DNA of 14,940 nt from the NCBI GenBank assembly GCA_943912265.1, contig CALTTS010000035.1, positions 1 to 14,940 of the forward strand, read 5' to 3'. Below, piece after piece: positions 6,295-14,285 of the stretch; position 1 is the stretch's first letter, and each line of letters starts with the position of its first letter. The position numbers were made by a program, and so were the translations under genes. The notes beneath the pieces are model-generated. The model saw only the letters and a list, made by a program, of their open reading frames with translations. It made no database searches and was not told where the DNA came from. This DNA is from an uncultured Xanthomonas sp. (GTDB taxonomy: Bacteria > Pseudomonadota > Gammaproteobacteria > Xanthomonadales > Xanthomonadaceae).

Positions 6295-6902
6295 ACATGG
6301 CCATGAGCAAGACCCCGGCCGACGGCGTGATGCGCTACCGCGATTCGCGCTTCCAGGTGAACGCGGCCAAGTTGCTGCCCACGCAGTACCTGGTGGTCAA
6401 CGACGACACTGCGCTGATGACCCTGCTCGGCTCCTGCGTGGCCGCCTGCATCCGCGACCCGCTGCTGAAGATCGGCGGCATGAACCACTTCCTGCTGCCC
6501 GACGGCGACGGCAGCGACGGCGCGCCCAGCCGCTACGGCAGCTACGCGATGGAACTGCTGATCAACGACCTGCTCAAGCGCGGCGCCAACCGCGGCCGGC
6601 TGGAGGCCAAGGTGTTCGGCGGCGCCAACGTGCTCAAGGGCTTCACCGCAAACCCGGTGGGCACGCGCAATTCCCAGTTCGTGCGCGACTACCTGGCCGC
6701 CGAGCACATCCCGATCGTCGCCGAGGACCTGCTCGGCATCCACCCGCGCAAGGTCTGGTTCTTCCCGCAGACCGGCAAGGTGATCGTGCAGAAGCTGCCG
6801 CACGCGCACGAGGCCGAAGCCGAGGTCGCCGCCGCCGAATCGGCCGTGCGCGCGCGCCTGTCCAAGGCCCCGGTCAGCGGCGGCGTGGAGCTGTTCGAAT
6901 GA
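6291..6902 (+). CDS. cheD: Chemoreceptor glutamine deamidase CheD
   Basis: A 203-residue cytoplasmic protein that converts specific receptor glutamines to glutamates, and in some species also interacts with CheC or CheB. The family core TLLGSCVAACIRD (T44, catalytic Cys49) and GGMNHFLLP (catalytic His66) is intact. It is followed by KVFGGANVL and a C-terminal GKVWFFPQTGKV-like block (here RKVWFFPQTGKV). A 4-nt ATGA overlap with cheR sets the start at 6291; ATGs at 6297 and 6303 are weaker alternatives. The gene overlaps cheB at its end. No cheC is in the window. Confidence 0.95.
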   Translation: MNMAMSKTPADGVMRYRDSRFQVNAAKLLPTQYLVVNDDTALMTLLGSCVAACIRDPLLKIGGMNHFLLPDGDGSDGAPSRYGSYAMELLINDLLKRGANRGRLEAKVFGGANVLKGFTANPVGTRNSQFVRDYLAAEHIPIVAEDLLGIHPRKVWFFPQTGKVIVQKLPHAHEAEAEVAAAESAVRARLSKAPVSGGVELFE

Positions 6903-8014
6903 TGGCCGCGCTCGAGGCCCCGGTGCGCGTGCTGATCGTCGACGACTCCGCCGTCGTCCGCCAGGTGCTGTCGGAGATCCTCGGCCGCGACCGCGGCATC
7001 GAGGTGGTCGGCACCGCCACCGACCCCATCGTCGCCCGCGACAAGATCAAGCGGCTGAACCCGGACGTCATCACCCTGGACGTCGAGATGCCGCGCATGG
7101 ACGGGCTGGCCTTCCTCGAGAACCTGATGCGCCTGCATCCGCTGCCGGTGGTGATGGTGTCCTCGCTGACCGACCGCGGCGCCGACACCACCCTGCAGGC
7201 GCTGGCGCTGGGCGCGGTGGATTTCGTCGCCAAGCCAAAGCTGGACGTGGCCAACGGCCTGGAAACCTATGCCGAGGAGATCACCGCCAAGGTCAAGGCC
7301 GCGGCGCGGGCGCGGGTGCGCCCGCTGGCACGGCCGCCCGCGGCCAGGACGACGATCGCCGGCACGCCCAAACCGGTCACCAGCCTGCATTTCCGCACCA
7401 CCGACCGGCTGATCGCGATCGGCGCCTCCGCCGGCGGCACCGAGGCGATCCGCGCCGTGCTCGAGCAGATGCCCGCCGACGCGCCGGCCATCGTGCTGAC
7501 CCAGCACATCCCGGCCGGCTTCAGCCGCGCCTTCGCCGAGCGCCTGGACCGCCACTCGGCGATGTCGGTGATCGAGGCGGTGGACGGCGACGCGATCCTG
7601 CCCGGCCATGCCTACCTGCCGCCCGGCGGCCGGCACCTGCGGGTGATCCGCGACGGCGCCCGCTGGCGCTGCCGCATCGACGACGGCCCGCCGGTCAACC
7701 GGCACAAGCCGGCGGTGGACGTACTGTTCAAATCGGTCGCCGAGAATGCCGGCGAGAACGCGATCGGCGCCATCCTCACCGGCATGGGCGACGACGGCGC
7801 CCGTGGCCTGCTGCAGATGCGCCAGGCCGGCGCCGCGACGCTGGTGCAGGACGAGACCACCTGCGTGGTCTGGGGCATGCCCGGCGCGGCCTGGAAACTC
7901 GGCGCCGCGCAGGAAATGCTGCCGCTGGACCGCATCGCCGGGCGGCTGGTGGAACTGGCGTCGGCGACCGCCCGCCCGGGCGACGACCCCGCTTCGCCGC
8001 GGACCGGCACCTGA
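6899..8014 (+). CDS. cheB: CheB: response regulator and receptor methylesterase/deamidase
   Basis: A 371-residue protein. The receiver domain (~9-125) has acidic pocket D15-D16, phospho-acceptor D61 in LDVEMPRMDG, the SS pair in VMVSSLTD, and the Lys of FVAKPK. A linker (~130-165) rich in Arg/Pro/Ala leads to the methylesterase domain with Ser177 (GASAGGTE), His203 (TQHIPAGF) and Asp299 (GMGDDGA). These are the family's catalytic triad. CheB phosphorylated by CheA removes methyl groups added by CheR, closing the adaptation loop. It starts at ATGATG overlapping the cheD stop by 4 nt (6899) or 1 nt (6902). Confidence 0.97.
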   Translation: MMAALEAPVRVLIVDDSAVVRQVLSEILGRDRGIEVVGTATDPIVARDKIKRLNPDVITLDVEMPRMDGLAFLENLMRLHPLPVVMVSSLTDRGADTTLQALALGAVDFVAKPKLDVANGLETYAEEITAKVKAAARARVRPLARPPAARTTIAGTPKPVTSLHFRTTDRLIAIGASAGGTEAIRAVLEQMPADAPAIVLTQHIPAGFSRAFAERLDRHSAMSVIEAVDGDAILPGHAYLPPGGRHLRVIRDGARWRCRIDDGPPVNRHKPAVDVLFKSVAENAGENAIGAILTGMGDDGARGLLQMRQAGAATLVQDETTCVVWGMPGAAWKLGAAQEMLPLDRIAGRLVELASATARPGDDPASPRTGT

Positions 8015-8022
8015 GGCCAGCG

Positions 8023-10587
8023 ATGGATCAGCCGACCGCTCCCGTCCCCGGTGCCGTGCCGCAGCTGCTGCTGCAGACGCTGGAACAGTCCGAAGAAGCG
8101 ATCGTCGTGGTCGATCCGGCGGCGCGGGTCGTCGTCGCCAACCACAGCGCCCGGCACCTGTTCAGCGACGCCGCGCTGGTCGGCCGCGATGCCCGCCAGC
8201 TGCTGCCCGCCGCGTTGCTGGCCGATCCTTCCGGTGCCGTGGCCGGTGCCATGACCGCCGACGCCTCGGTCCAGTTGCCGCGCGGCGACGGCAGCACCTT
8301 CCCGGCACGGGTGTGCACCCAGGCCATCGAATCCGCTGGCGGCCGCTTCAGTGCCTGCTACATCCGCGACATCAGTGACGAGGAGCGCCAGCAGGCCCAT
8401 GTCCGGCAGCTGCTGCTGGCGGTGGACGAATCGCGCAACGCCGTGCTGGTCTGCGATGCCGCGTCCCGGATCACCTATGCCAACCGCGGCTTCACCGCGA
8501 TGTTCGGCTATGCGCTCCACGAGGTGCTCGGCCGCCAGCCCGACGCCCTGCTGCTCGGCGACGACAGTGACCACGCGCTGGCCGCCTGCGTCCGCAAGGT
8601 GCGCGAATCCGGCAAGCCCTACGAGGCCGACCTGCTGGCCTATACCCGGCACGGCTCTCCGTTCTGGGTTGGCATCGCCGCCAACCCGATCCGCGACGAC
8701 CGCGGCGCCATCACCCACTACGTCGGCATCGCCACCGACCTGACCCACCACCGGCTGCACCAGGTGCTGCAGCACCGCGTGCTCGTATCGCTGGTCCGCG
8801 AAACCCCGGTCGCGGACGTGCTCGCCGCGATGTGCAGCGACATGCAGCGCTTCGCCCCCGGCATCGTCGCCTCGATCCTGAAGCTCGACGCGCACGGGCG
8901 CCTGCGGCTGCTGGCCGCGCCCGACCTGCCGCCCGCGCTGGCCGAAACGTTCCACCGCGACACGGTCGACGGGCCGGACGGCGTGTGGAACGCGGCCGCG
9001 CGCCGCGGCGAAGCGCTGATCCGCGAGGACAACGCCGTTCCGGGCGAATGGGCCGAGGCCCACGCGCCGCTGGCCGCGCACGGCTTCCGTGCCAGCTGGG
9101 CCTGGCCGGTGGAATCGGGCAACGGCCAGGTGCTGGGCGTGCTGCTGCTGCATTCCCGCGCTCCCGGGCGGCCCAATCCGCTGCACGCACGGCTGGCCGA
9201 ACTGTGCCTGCACCTGTGCGCGCTGGCGCTGGAGCGCGAATCCACCCGCGAACGCGTCCACCAACTGGCCTACTACGACACCCTGACCGGCCTGCCGAAC
9301 CGGGTGCTGTTCACTGCGCAGGCCGAACGGCTGCTGGCCGACACCCGGCAGGCCGGCAAGCCGCTGGCGGTGATGTTCGTGGACATGGACCGCTTCAAGC
9401 TGATCAACGACGCGCAGGGCCATGCGGTGGGCGACGAGCTGCTGCGCGACACCGCCGCGCGGCTGACCCGGACGCTCGATGCCGACTGCCTGATCGGCCG
9501 GCAAGCCAGCGACGAATTCGTCGCGCTGTTGCCGGGCATGGATGCCGAACAGGCGGCGTTGCGCGCCGAGCGCGTACTTGCCGCGCTCGCGCAGCCGATG
9601 CCGCTCGGGCAGCTGACCCTGCACCCCAGCGCCAGCATCGGCATCGCGCTCCACCCCGGCGACGGCAGCGACATCGAAACCCTGCTGCGCAACGCCGACT
9701 TGGCGATGTACCGGGCCAAGCTGGCCGGCGGCAACGGCTTCCGTTTCTACAGCACCGACATGAATCGCATCGTGCAGGAGAACGTGGCCCTGGAGACGGC
9801 CTTGCGCGAAGCCGTGCGACGCAACCAGCTGCACCTGTGCTTCCAGCCGCAGGTCGAGGCCGGCGGCACCCATCGCCTGCACGGCGTGGAGGCGCTGGTG
9901 CGCTGGCAGCACCCGGTGCTGGGCGCGGTGCCCCCGGACCGCTTCATCCCGATCGCGGAGGACTGCGGCCTGATCGGCGAGATCAGCCGCTGGGTGCTGC
10001 GCGCATCCTGCGCGCAGATGGCCGAATGGCGCCAGCGCGGCATCGCCGTGCCGCGCGTGTCGGCCAACCTGTCGCCGCTGAACTTCCAGGACCCGCAGCT
10101 GCCCGCGCAGATCGCCGGCCTGCTGCGGGAGTTCGGGCTGGGCCACGACGACCTCGCCATCGAACTGACCGAAGGCGTGGCCCTGATCGACGACCCGGTG
10201 GTGACCGACAACCTCGAGGCCATCCACGCAATGGGCATCCACCTGTCGCTGGACGACTTCGGCACCGGCTATTCCAGCCTCAGCCACCTGCACCGCCTGC
10301 CCATCGACGAGATCAAGCTGGACAAGAGCTTCGTCCGCGACCTCGAAAGCAGCGCCTCCGCGCGCGCCCTGACCACCTCGGTGCTGCAGCTCGGCGCCAC
10401 GCTGGACAAGCGCATCGTCGCCGAAGGCGTGGAAACCGAACACCAGCGCAACTTCCTCGCCGGGCTGGACTGCGACGTGCTGCAGGGCTACCTGTTCTCC
10501 CGGCCGCTGGCGTCCGGACCGTTCGAGCATTGGCTGCACGAACACCACCGGCACGCCGAGCCGCGGCCGGATCGCCGCCCGGGCTGA
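8023..10587 (+). CDS. Soluble DosP-like PAS-PAS-GAF-GGDEF-EAL c-di-GMP phosphodiesterase
   Basis: An 854-residue protein without membrane segments. Order: PAS1 ~12-120, PAS2 ~127-246 (RITYANRGFTAMFGY), GAF-like ~249-408, GGDEF ~418-575, EAL ~595-845. The GGDEF motif is ASDEF (495-499), so cyclase activity is unlikely; such domains often bind GTP to regulate the EAL. The EAL site looks intact: E623-A-L-V-R-W, N682, E714 and E717 (ELTE), D744-D745 (DDFGTGYSS), K765, E801 and E804 (AEGVE), Q821 (QGY). It should cleave c-di-GMP to pGpG. The layout and several stretches (RQLLLAVD, then FTAMFGY) recall E. coli DosP. The PAS1 region that would carry DosP's heme-ligand histidine has none here. It starts 8 nt after cheB and is probably co-transcribed with cheRDB. 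Confidence 0.93.
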   Translation: MDQPTAPVPGAVPQLLLQTLEQSEEAIVVVDPAARVVVANHSARHLFSDAALVGRDARQLLPAALLADPSGAVAGAMTADASVQLPRGDGSTFPARVCTQAIESAGGRFSACYIRDISDEERQQAHVRQLLLAVDESRNAVLVCDAASRITYANRGFTAMFGYALHEVLGRQPDALLLGDDSDHALAACVRKVRESGKPYEADLLAYTRHGSPFWVGIAANPIRDDRGAITHYVGIATDLTHHRLHQVLQHRVLVSLVRETPVADVLAAMCSDMQRFAPGIVASILKLDAHGRLRLLAAPDLPPALAETFHRDTVDGPDGVWNAAARRGEALIREDNAVPGEWAEAHAPLAAHGFRASWAWPVESGNGQVLGVLLLHSRAPGRPNPLHARLAELCLHLCALALERESTRERVHQLAYYDTLTGLPNRVLFTAQAERLLADTRQAGKPLAVMFVDMDRFKLINDAQGHAVGDELLRDTAARLTRTLDADCLIGRQASDEFVALLPGMDAEQAALRAERVLAALAQPMPLGQLTLHPSASIGIALHPGDGSDIETLLRNADLAMYRAKLAGGNGFRFYSTDMNRIVQENVALETALREAVRRNQLHLCFQPQVEAGGTHRLHGVEALVRWQHPVLGAVPPDRFIPIAEDCGLIGEISRWVLRASCAQMAEWRQRGIAVPRVSANLSPLNFQDPQLPAQIAGLLREFGLGHDDLAIELTEGVALIDDPVVTDNLEAIHAMGIHLSLDDFGTGYSSLSHLHRLPIDEIKLDKSFVRDLESSASARALTTSVLQLGATLDKRIVAEGVETEHQRNFLAGLDCDVLQGYLFSRPLASGPFEHWLHEHHRHAEPRPDRRPG

Positions 10588-10802
10588 GCCGCCGGCCGGC
10601 AGCAGTGCACTGAACCGAGCCGCGAGCCCGGTCAGGCGTGGCCGGCGCCGGAGCGGACCCGGCCTGCACGGCGGTATCCACGGCTCCGTTCCGCCGCCCC
10701 CGTGCCGCCGAATCCATCGCCACCTCACCCCGTCGCCGGCCGCACCGCCGCGGCCTTCCCGGCAGGCCGCGCAGGCACCGGCCGCGCGTGAACCGCACAA
10801 AA

Positions 10803-10830
10803 GGAAAACCCGGCCGAAGCCGGGTTTTCC
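10803..10830 (-). terminator. Intrinsic terminator of acnB, shared with the convergent phosphodiesterase gene
   Basis: A perfect 12-bp stem, GGAAAACCCGGC / GCCGGGTTTTCC, around a 4-nt loop. Read on the - strand the loop is TTCG, a very stable tetraloop. The stem is followed by TTTTGTG, so it is strongest for acnB, 26 nt beyond its stop. On the + strand the T-run lies within the stem, so it could also stop transcripts from 8023-10587. The remaining gap, 10588-10802, is GC-rich with no convincing gene. Confidence 0.88.
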
Positions 10831-10855
10831 CTGATGCCGTCGCGGGATTCCGCGA

Positions 10856-13447
10856 TCAGGCGGCGACGGCGTCGGCCACCTGCTTGTAGTCGGCGATCTT
10901 GTCGAAGTTCATGTAGCGGTAGATCTTGTCGCCGTTGGCATTGATCACGCCGATGTCCGCCATGTACTCCTCCTTGCTGGGGATCTTGCCCAGGCGGGCG
11001 CAGATCGCCGCCAGCTCGGCCGAGCCCAGGTACACGTTGGAATTGCGGCCCAGGCGGTTGGGGAAGTTGCGGGTGGAGGTGGAGAACACCGTGGCGCCTT
11101 CCTTCACCTGCGCCTGGTTGCCCATGCACAGCGAGCAGCCGGGCATTTCCATGCGCGCGCCGGCCGCGCCGAAGGTGCCGTAGAAGCCTTCGTTGGTCAG
11201 CTCGCCGGCGTCCATCTTGGTCGGCGGCGCCACCCACAGGCGGGTGGGAATGTCGCGCTTGCCGTCCAGCAGCGTGGCCGCGGCGCGGAAATGGCCGATG
11301 TTGGTCATGCACGAGCCGATGAACACCTCGTCGATCTTCGCCCCGGCCACCTCGGACAGCGTCTTCACGTCGTCCGGGTCGTTCGGGCAGGCCACGATCG
11401 GCTCGTGGATGTCGGCCAGGTCGATCTCGATGACCGCGGCGTATTCGGCATCGGCATCCGGCTCGAGCAGCTGCGGGTCGGCCAGCCAGGCTTCCATCTT
11501 CTTGATGCGGCGGGCCAGGGTGCGGGCGTCGGCGTAGCCCTCGGCGATCATCCACTTCAGCAGGGTGATGTTGCTGGTGAGGTACTCGATGATCGGCTCC
11601 TTGTTCAGGCGTACGGTGCAGGCCGCGGCCGAACGCTCGGCCGAGGCGTCGGACAGCTCGAACGCCTGCTCCACCTTCAGGTCCGGCAGGCCCTCGATCT
11701 CGACGATGCGGCCGGAGAAGATGTTCTTCTTGCCCTTCTTCTCGACGGTCAGCAGGCCCTGCTTGATGGCCTGCAGCGGGATCGCGTTGACCAGGTCGCG
11801 CAGGGTGATGCCCGGCTGCATCGTGCCCTTGAAGCGCACCAGCACGCTTTCCGGCATGTCCAGCGGCATCACCCCGGTGGCGGCGGCGAAAGCCACTAGC
11901 CCCGAGCCGGCCGGGAACGAGATGCCGATCGGGAAGCGGGTGTGCGAGTCGCCGCCGGTGCCCACGGTGTCGGGCAGCAGCATGCGGTTGAGCCAGCTGT
12001 GGATCACGCCGTCGCCCGGGCGCAGCGACACGCCGCCGCGGCTGGAGATGAACTCCGGCAGGGTGTGGTGGGTCTTCACGTCCACCGGCTTCGGGTAGGC
12101 GGCGGTGTGGCAGAAGCTCTGCATCACCAGGTCGGCGGAGAAGCCCAGGCAGGCCAGGTCCTTCAGCTCGTCGCGGGTCATCGGGCCGGTGGTGTCCTGC
12201 GAACCCACCGAAGTCATCTTCGGCTCGCAATAGGTGCCCGGGCGCATGCCCTGGCCTTCCGGCAGGCCGCAGGCGCGGCCGACCATCTTCTGCGCCAGCG
12301 AGAAGCCGCGGCCGGTGTCGGCCGGCTGCTGCGGCAGGCGGAACAGGGTGGACACCGGCAGGCCCAGCGCCTCGCGCGCCTTGGCGGTCAGGCCGCGGCC
12401 GATGATCAGCGGGATGCGGCCGCCGGCGCGCACTTCGTCCAGCAGCACGTCGGACTTGAGCTTGAACTCGGCGATCACCTCGCCGTTCTTCAGCGCCTTG
12501 CCGTCGTACGGGCGCAGCTCGACCACGTCGCCCTGCTCCATCTTCGACACGTCCAGCTCGATCGGCAGCGCGCCGGCGTCTTCCATCGTGTTGTAGAAGA
12601 TCGGCGCGATCTTGCCGCCCAGGCACACGCCGCCGGCGCGCTTGTTGGGGATGTACGGGATGTCGTCGCCGGTCCACCACAGCACCGAGTTGGTGGCCGA
12701 CTTGCGGCTGGAACCGGTGCCGACCACGTCGCCGACGTAGGCGACCAGATGGCCTTTCTGCTTGAGGTCGGCGATGGCCTGGATCGGCCCGCGCTTGCCG
12801 TCTTCCTCCGGCACGAACGGCGCGCCGTCGCGCTTGTTCTTCAGCATGGCGAGGGCGTGCAGCGGGATGTCCGGGCGGGTGGTCGCGTCCGGTGCCGGCG
12901 ACAGGTCGTCGGTATTGGTTTCGCCCGGTACCTTGAACACGGTGATGGTCAGGCTTTCCGGCACTTCCGGCTTGCTGGTGAACCACTCGGCCTCGGCCCA
13001 GCTCTTCATCACGGCCTGCGCATTGGCGTTGCCGGACTTGGCCTTTTCGTCGATGTCGTGGAAGGCATCGAATACCAGCAGCGTGTGCTTGAGTGCGTCG
13101 GCAGCGATGGTGCCCAGCTCGGCGTCGTCGAGCAGCTGGATCAGCGGGGCGACGTTGTAGCCGCCGAGCATGGTGCCCAGCAGCTCGGTGGCGCGCTCGC
13201 GCGAGATCAGCGCGTTCTTCTCGCTGCCGAAGGCCAGCGCGGCCAGGTAGCTGGCCTTGACCTTGGCGGCGTCGTCCACGCCGGCCGGCACGCGGTGGGT
13301 GAACAGGTCGAGCAGGAACTCGGATTCGCCGGCCGGCGGGTTCTTCAGCAGCTCGATCAGGTCGGCGGTCTGCTGGGCGTTCAGCGGCAGCGGCGGGATG
13401 CCGAGCGCGGCGCGTTCGGCGGCGTGGTGGCGATAGGCTTCCAACAT
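10856..13447 (-). CDS. acnB: Aconitate hydratase B / 2-methylisocitrate dehydratase
   Basis: 863 residues, against 865 for E. coli AcnB. It starts MLEAYRHHAAERAALGIPPLPL, the usual AcnB N-terminus. An N-terminal HEAT-like helical domain (~1-160) precedes the swivel domain (TNTDDLSPA, then KSATNSVLWWTGDDIPYIPN) and the catalytic domains. The [4Fe-4S] ligands are Cys713 (FIGSCMTNIGHF), Cys771 and Cys774 (MPGCSLCMGN), at nearly the same positions as in E. coli. It interconverts citrate and isocitrate in the TCA cycle and can act in the 2-methylcitrate cycle. In E. coli the iron-free form binds mRNA. A Shine-Dalgarno GGAG (- strand, 13457-13460) precedes the ATG by 9 nt. It begins 44 nt after vapC with no obvious terminator between, so it may be read from the toxin-antitoxin promoter in part. 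Confidence 0.97.
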   Translation of the reverse strand: MLEAYRHHAAERAALGIPPLPLNAQQTADLIELLKNPPAGESEFLLDLFTHRVPAGVDDAAKVKASYLAALAFGSEKNALISRERATELLGTMLGGYNVAPLIQLLDDAELGTIAADALKHTLLVFDAFHDIDEKAKSGNANAQAVMKSWAEAEWFTSKPEVPESLTITVFKVPGETNTDDLSPAPDATTRPDIPLHALAMLKNKRDGAPFVPEEDGKRGPIQAIADLKQKGHLVAYVGDVVGTGSSRKSATNSVLWWTGDDIPYIPNKRAGGVCLGGKIAPIFYNTMEDAGALPIELDVSKMEQGDVVELRPYDGKALKNGEVIAEFKLKSDVLLDEVRAGGRIPLIIGRGLTAKAREALGLPVSTLFRLPQQPADTGRGFSLAQKMVGRACGLPEGQGMRPGTYCEPKMTSVGSQDTTGPMTRDELKDLACLGFSADLVMQSFCHTAAYPKPVDVKTHHTLPEFISSRGGVSLRPGDGVIHSWLNRMLLPDTVGTGGDSHTRFPIGISFPAGSGLVAFAAATGVMPLDMPESVLVRFKGTMQPGITLRDLVNAIPLQAIKQGLLTVEKKGKKNIFSGRIVEIEGLPDLKVEQAFELSDASAERSAAACTVRLNKEPIIEYLTSNITLLKWMIAEGYADARTLARRIKKMEAWLADPQLLEPDADAEYAAVIEIDLADIHEPIVACPNDPDDVKTLSEVAGAKIDEVFIGSCMTNIGHFRAAATLLDGKRDIPTRLWVAPPTKMDAGELTNEGFYGTFGAAGARMEMPGCSLCMGNQAQVKEGATVFSTSTRNFPNRLGRNSNVYLGSAELAAICARLGKIPSKEEYMADIGVINANGDKIYRYMNFDKIADYKQVADAVAA

Positions 13448-13491
13448 GGATGGCAACTCCGGACTTGCGGACAGGATTCGGTGGGATGGGC

Positions 13492-13890
13492 TCAGGCTTG
13501 CGGCACGATCAGCTTCAGGCCCTTGAAGTAGTCGCGGTAGAAGGTGGCGTTCCAGGTGACCAGCCCGTCGCACTGCAACAGGGCATGGGCGCCGACCAGG
13601 AAGTCGTCGATGCTGCGGCCGCCGCCGCCGCGCTGGCGATGGCGGCGCAGCATCTCGCCGGCGCGCAGGGCCGACTTGGCCTCCAGCGCGTCGAAGTGGA
13701 CGCCCATCTCCTCCAGCGCGCCCAGCACCTCGGCCCCGCCGCGCAGGGCGGCGCTGATTTCGGCCAGGACGGTGTCGCAGACCACCACGCGACCGTCCAC
13801 CAGGCACTGGCGCAGGCAGGCCTCGACCGCGTCGGCCTGCGGGCGGTCGGCGAGCAGTTCGATCAGGACCGGGGAATCGACGGCGATCAT
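13492..13890 (-). CDS. VapC-like PIN-domain ribonuclease toxin
   Basis: 132 residues, normal for VapC. Acidic PIN residues visible: D5 (MIAVDSPVLIELL), E44 (DTVLAEIS), and D95/D96 (RSIDDFLVGAHA). The end YRDYFKGLKLI is typical of the family. The usual TRD motif near the end reads T112-W-N114, so the fourth acidic position appears to be Asn. Activity may persist, since this site is the least conserved, but that is uncertain. PIN toxins cleave specific RNAs, often tRNAs or rRNA. The start at 13890 lies 7 nt after the antitoxin stop, as in coupled TA pairs. Acidic spacing and the neighbour support the VapBC call; no target can be named. Confidence 0.85.
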   Translation of the reverse strand: MIAVDSPVLIELLADRPQADAVEACLRQCLVDGRVVVCDTVLAEISAALRGGAEVLGALEEMGVHFDALEAKSALRAGEMLRRHRQRGGGGRSIDDFLVGAHALLQCDGLVTWNATFYRDYFKGLKLIVPQA

Positions 13891-13897
13891 GCGCGGA

Positions 13898-14140
13898 TCA
13901 GGCGTCTTCCGGCCCGTTGCCGGCGTCGCGGCTGGCGCGCACGGCCTGCTCGGCCGATTCGAAGCCGTCCAGCGCGAACTTGCCGCGCACCCGGGAAATG
14001 GCATCGTCCACGCTCTTGCGCAGGATGATGCGGCTGCCGTCGAGCTCGACCTTGAGCAGCGTGCCCTTGGTCAGGCCGAGCGCATCGCGCACCGCCTTGG
14101 GCAGGGTGATCTGGCCGCGCTCGGCCACGGTGGCTTCCAT
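13898..14140 (-). CDS. AbrB/MazE/VapB-type antitoxin and autorepressor
   Basis: 80 residues. The N-terminal ~45 residues are a swapped-hairpin AbrB/SpoVT DNA-binding domain: MEATVAERGQITLPKAVRDA, then LGLTKGTLLKVELDGSRIIL. The C-terminal tail (~46-80, ending in GNGPEDA) would be the toxin-neutralising segment. The start at 14140 is preferred to the in-frame ATG at 14155. The predicted -10 at 14169-14174 implies transcription starting near 14162, which leaves only ~7 nt before 14155. No strong Shine-Dalgarno precedes either start. It is likely to repress its own promoter with VapC bound as co-repressor. Confidence 0.85.
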   Translation of the reverse strand: MEATVAERGQITLPKAVRDALGLTKGTLLKVELDGSRIILRKSVDDAISRVRGKFALDGFESAEQAVRASRDAGNGPEDA

Positions 14141-14158
14141 ATCGGTACGCCCCATGAA

Positions 14159-14179
14159 GTACGCATGGATTATACATAC
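14159..14179 (-). promoter_or_regulatory. Imperfect palindrome over the vapBC -10: candidate operator
   Basis: A 21-nt element whose arms on the - strand are GTATGTAT and ATGCGTAC. Six of ten position pairs are complementary and two more are T-G. It covers the -10 hexamer, where an AbrB-type autorepressor would block RNA polymerase. Operator function is inference. Confidence 0.5.
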
Positions 14180-14197
14180 CGGGCGGCGCATACTCAA
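14169..14197 (-). promoter_or_regulatory. Near-consensus sigma-70 promoter of vapBC (and possibly acnB)
   Basis: On the - strand: -35 TTGAGT (14192-14197), a 17-nt spacer, and -10 TATAAT (14169-14174, perfect). Such an AT-rich -10 stands out in this GC-rich DNA. The expected start is near 14162, about 22 nt before the antitoxin ATG. Confidence 0.8.
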
Positions 14198-14285
14198 CGC
14201 GTCGCCACGACGAGGACGCCGCGCCCACGCGCGCCGGGCCACAATCGCGGCCATCCCTAGAGCCCATCACCATAGGAGTTGTGCC

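Noticed and set aside
10638..10889. 83-codon + strand frame in the gap before acnB
   Set aside because: Arg/Pro-rich, no ribosome site, runs across the terminator and into the acnB 3' end.
11942..13531. 529-codon + strand frame and other frames opposite acnB
   Set aside because: Antisense to a full-length AcnB with intact cluster cysteines; composition is typical of a shadow.
13448..13807. Upstream extension of the acnB frame into vapC
   Set aside because: AcnB homologues start at MLEAYRHH, which has a Shine-Dalgarno; the extension is out of frame over the PIN gene.
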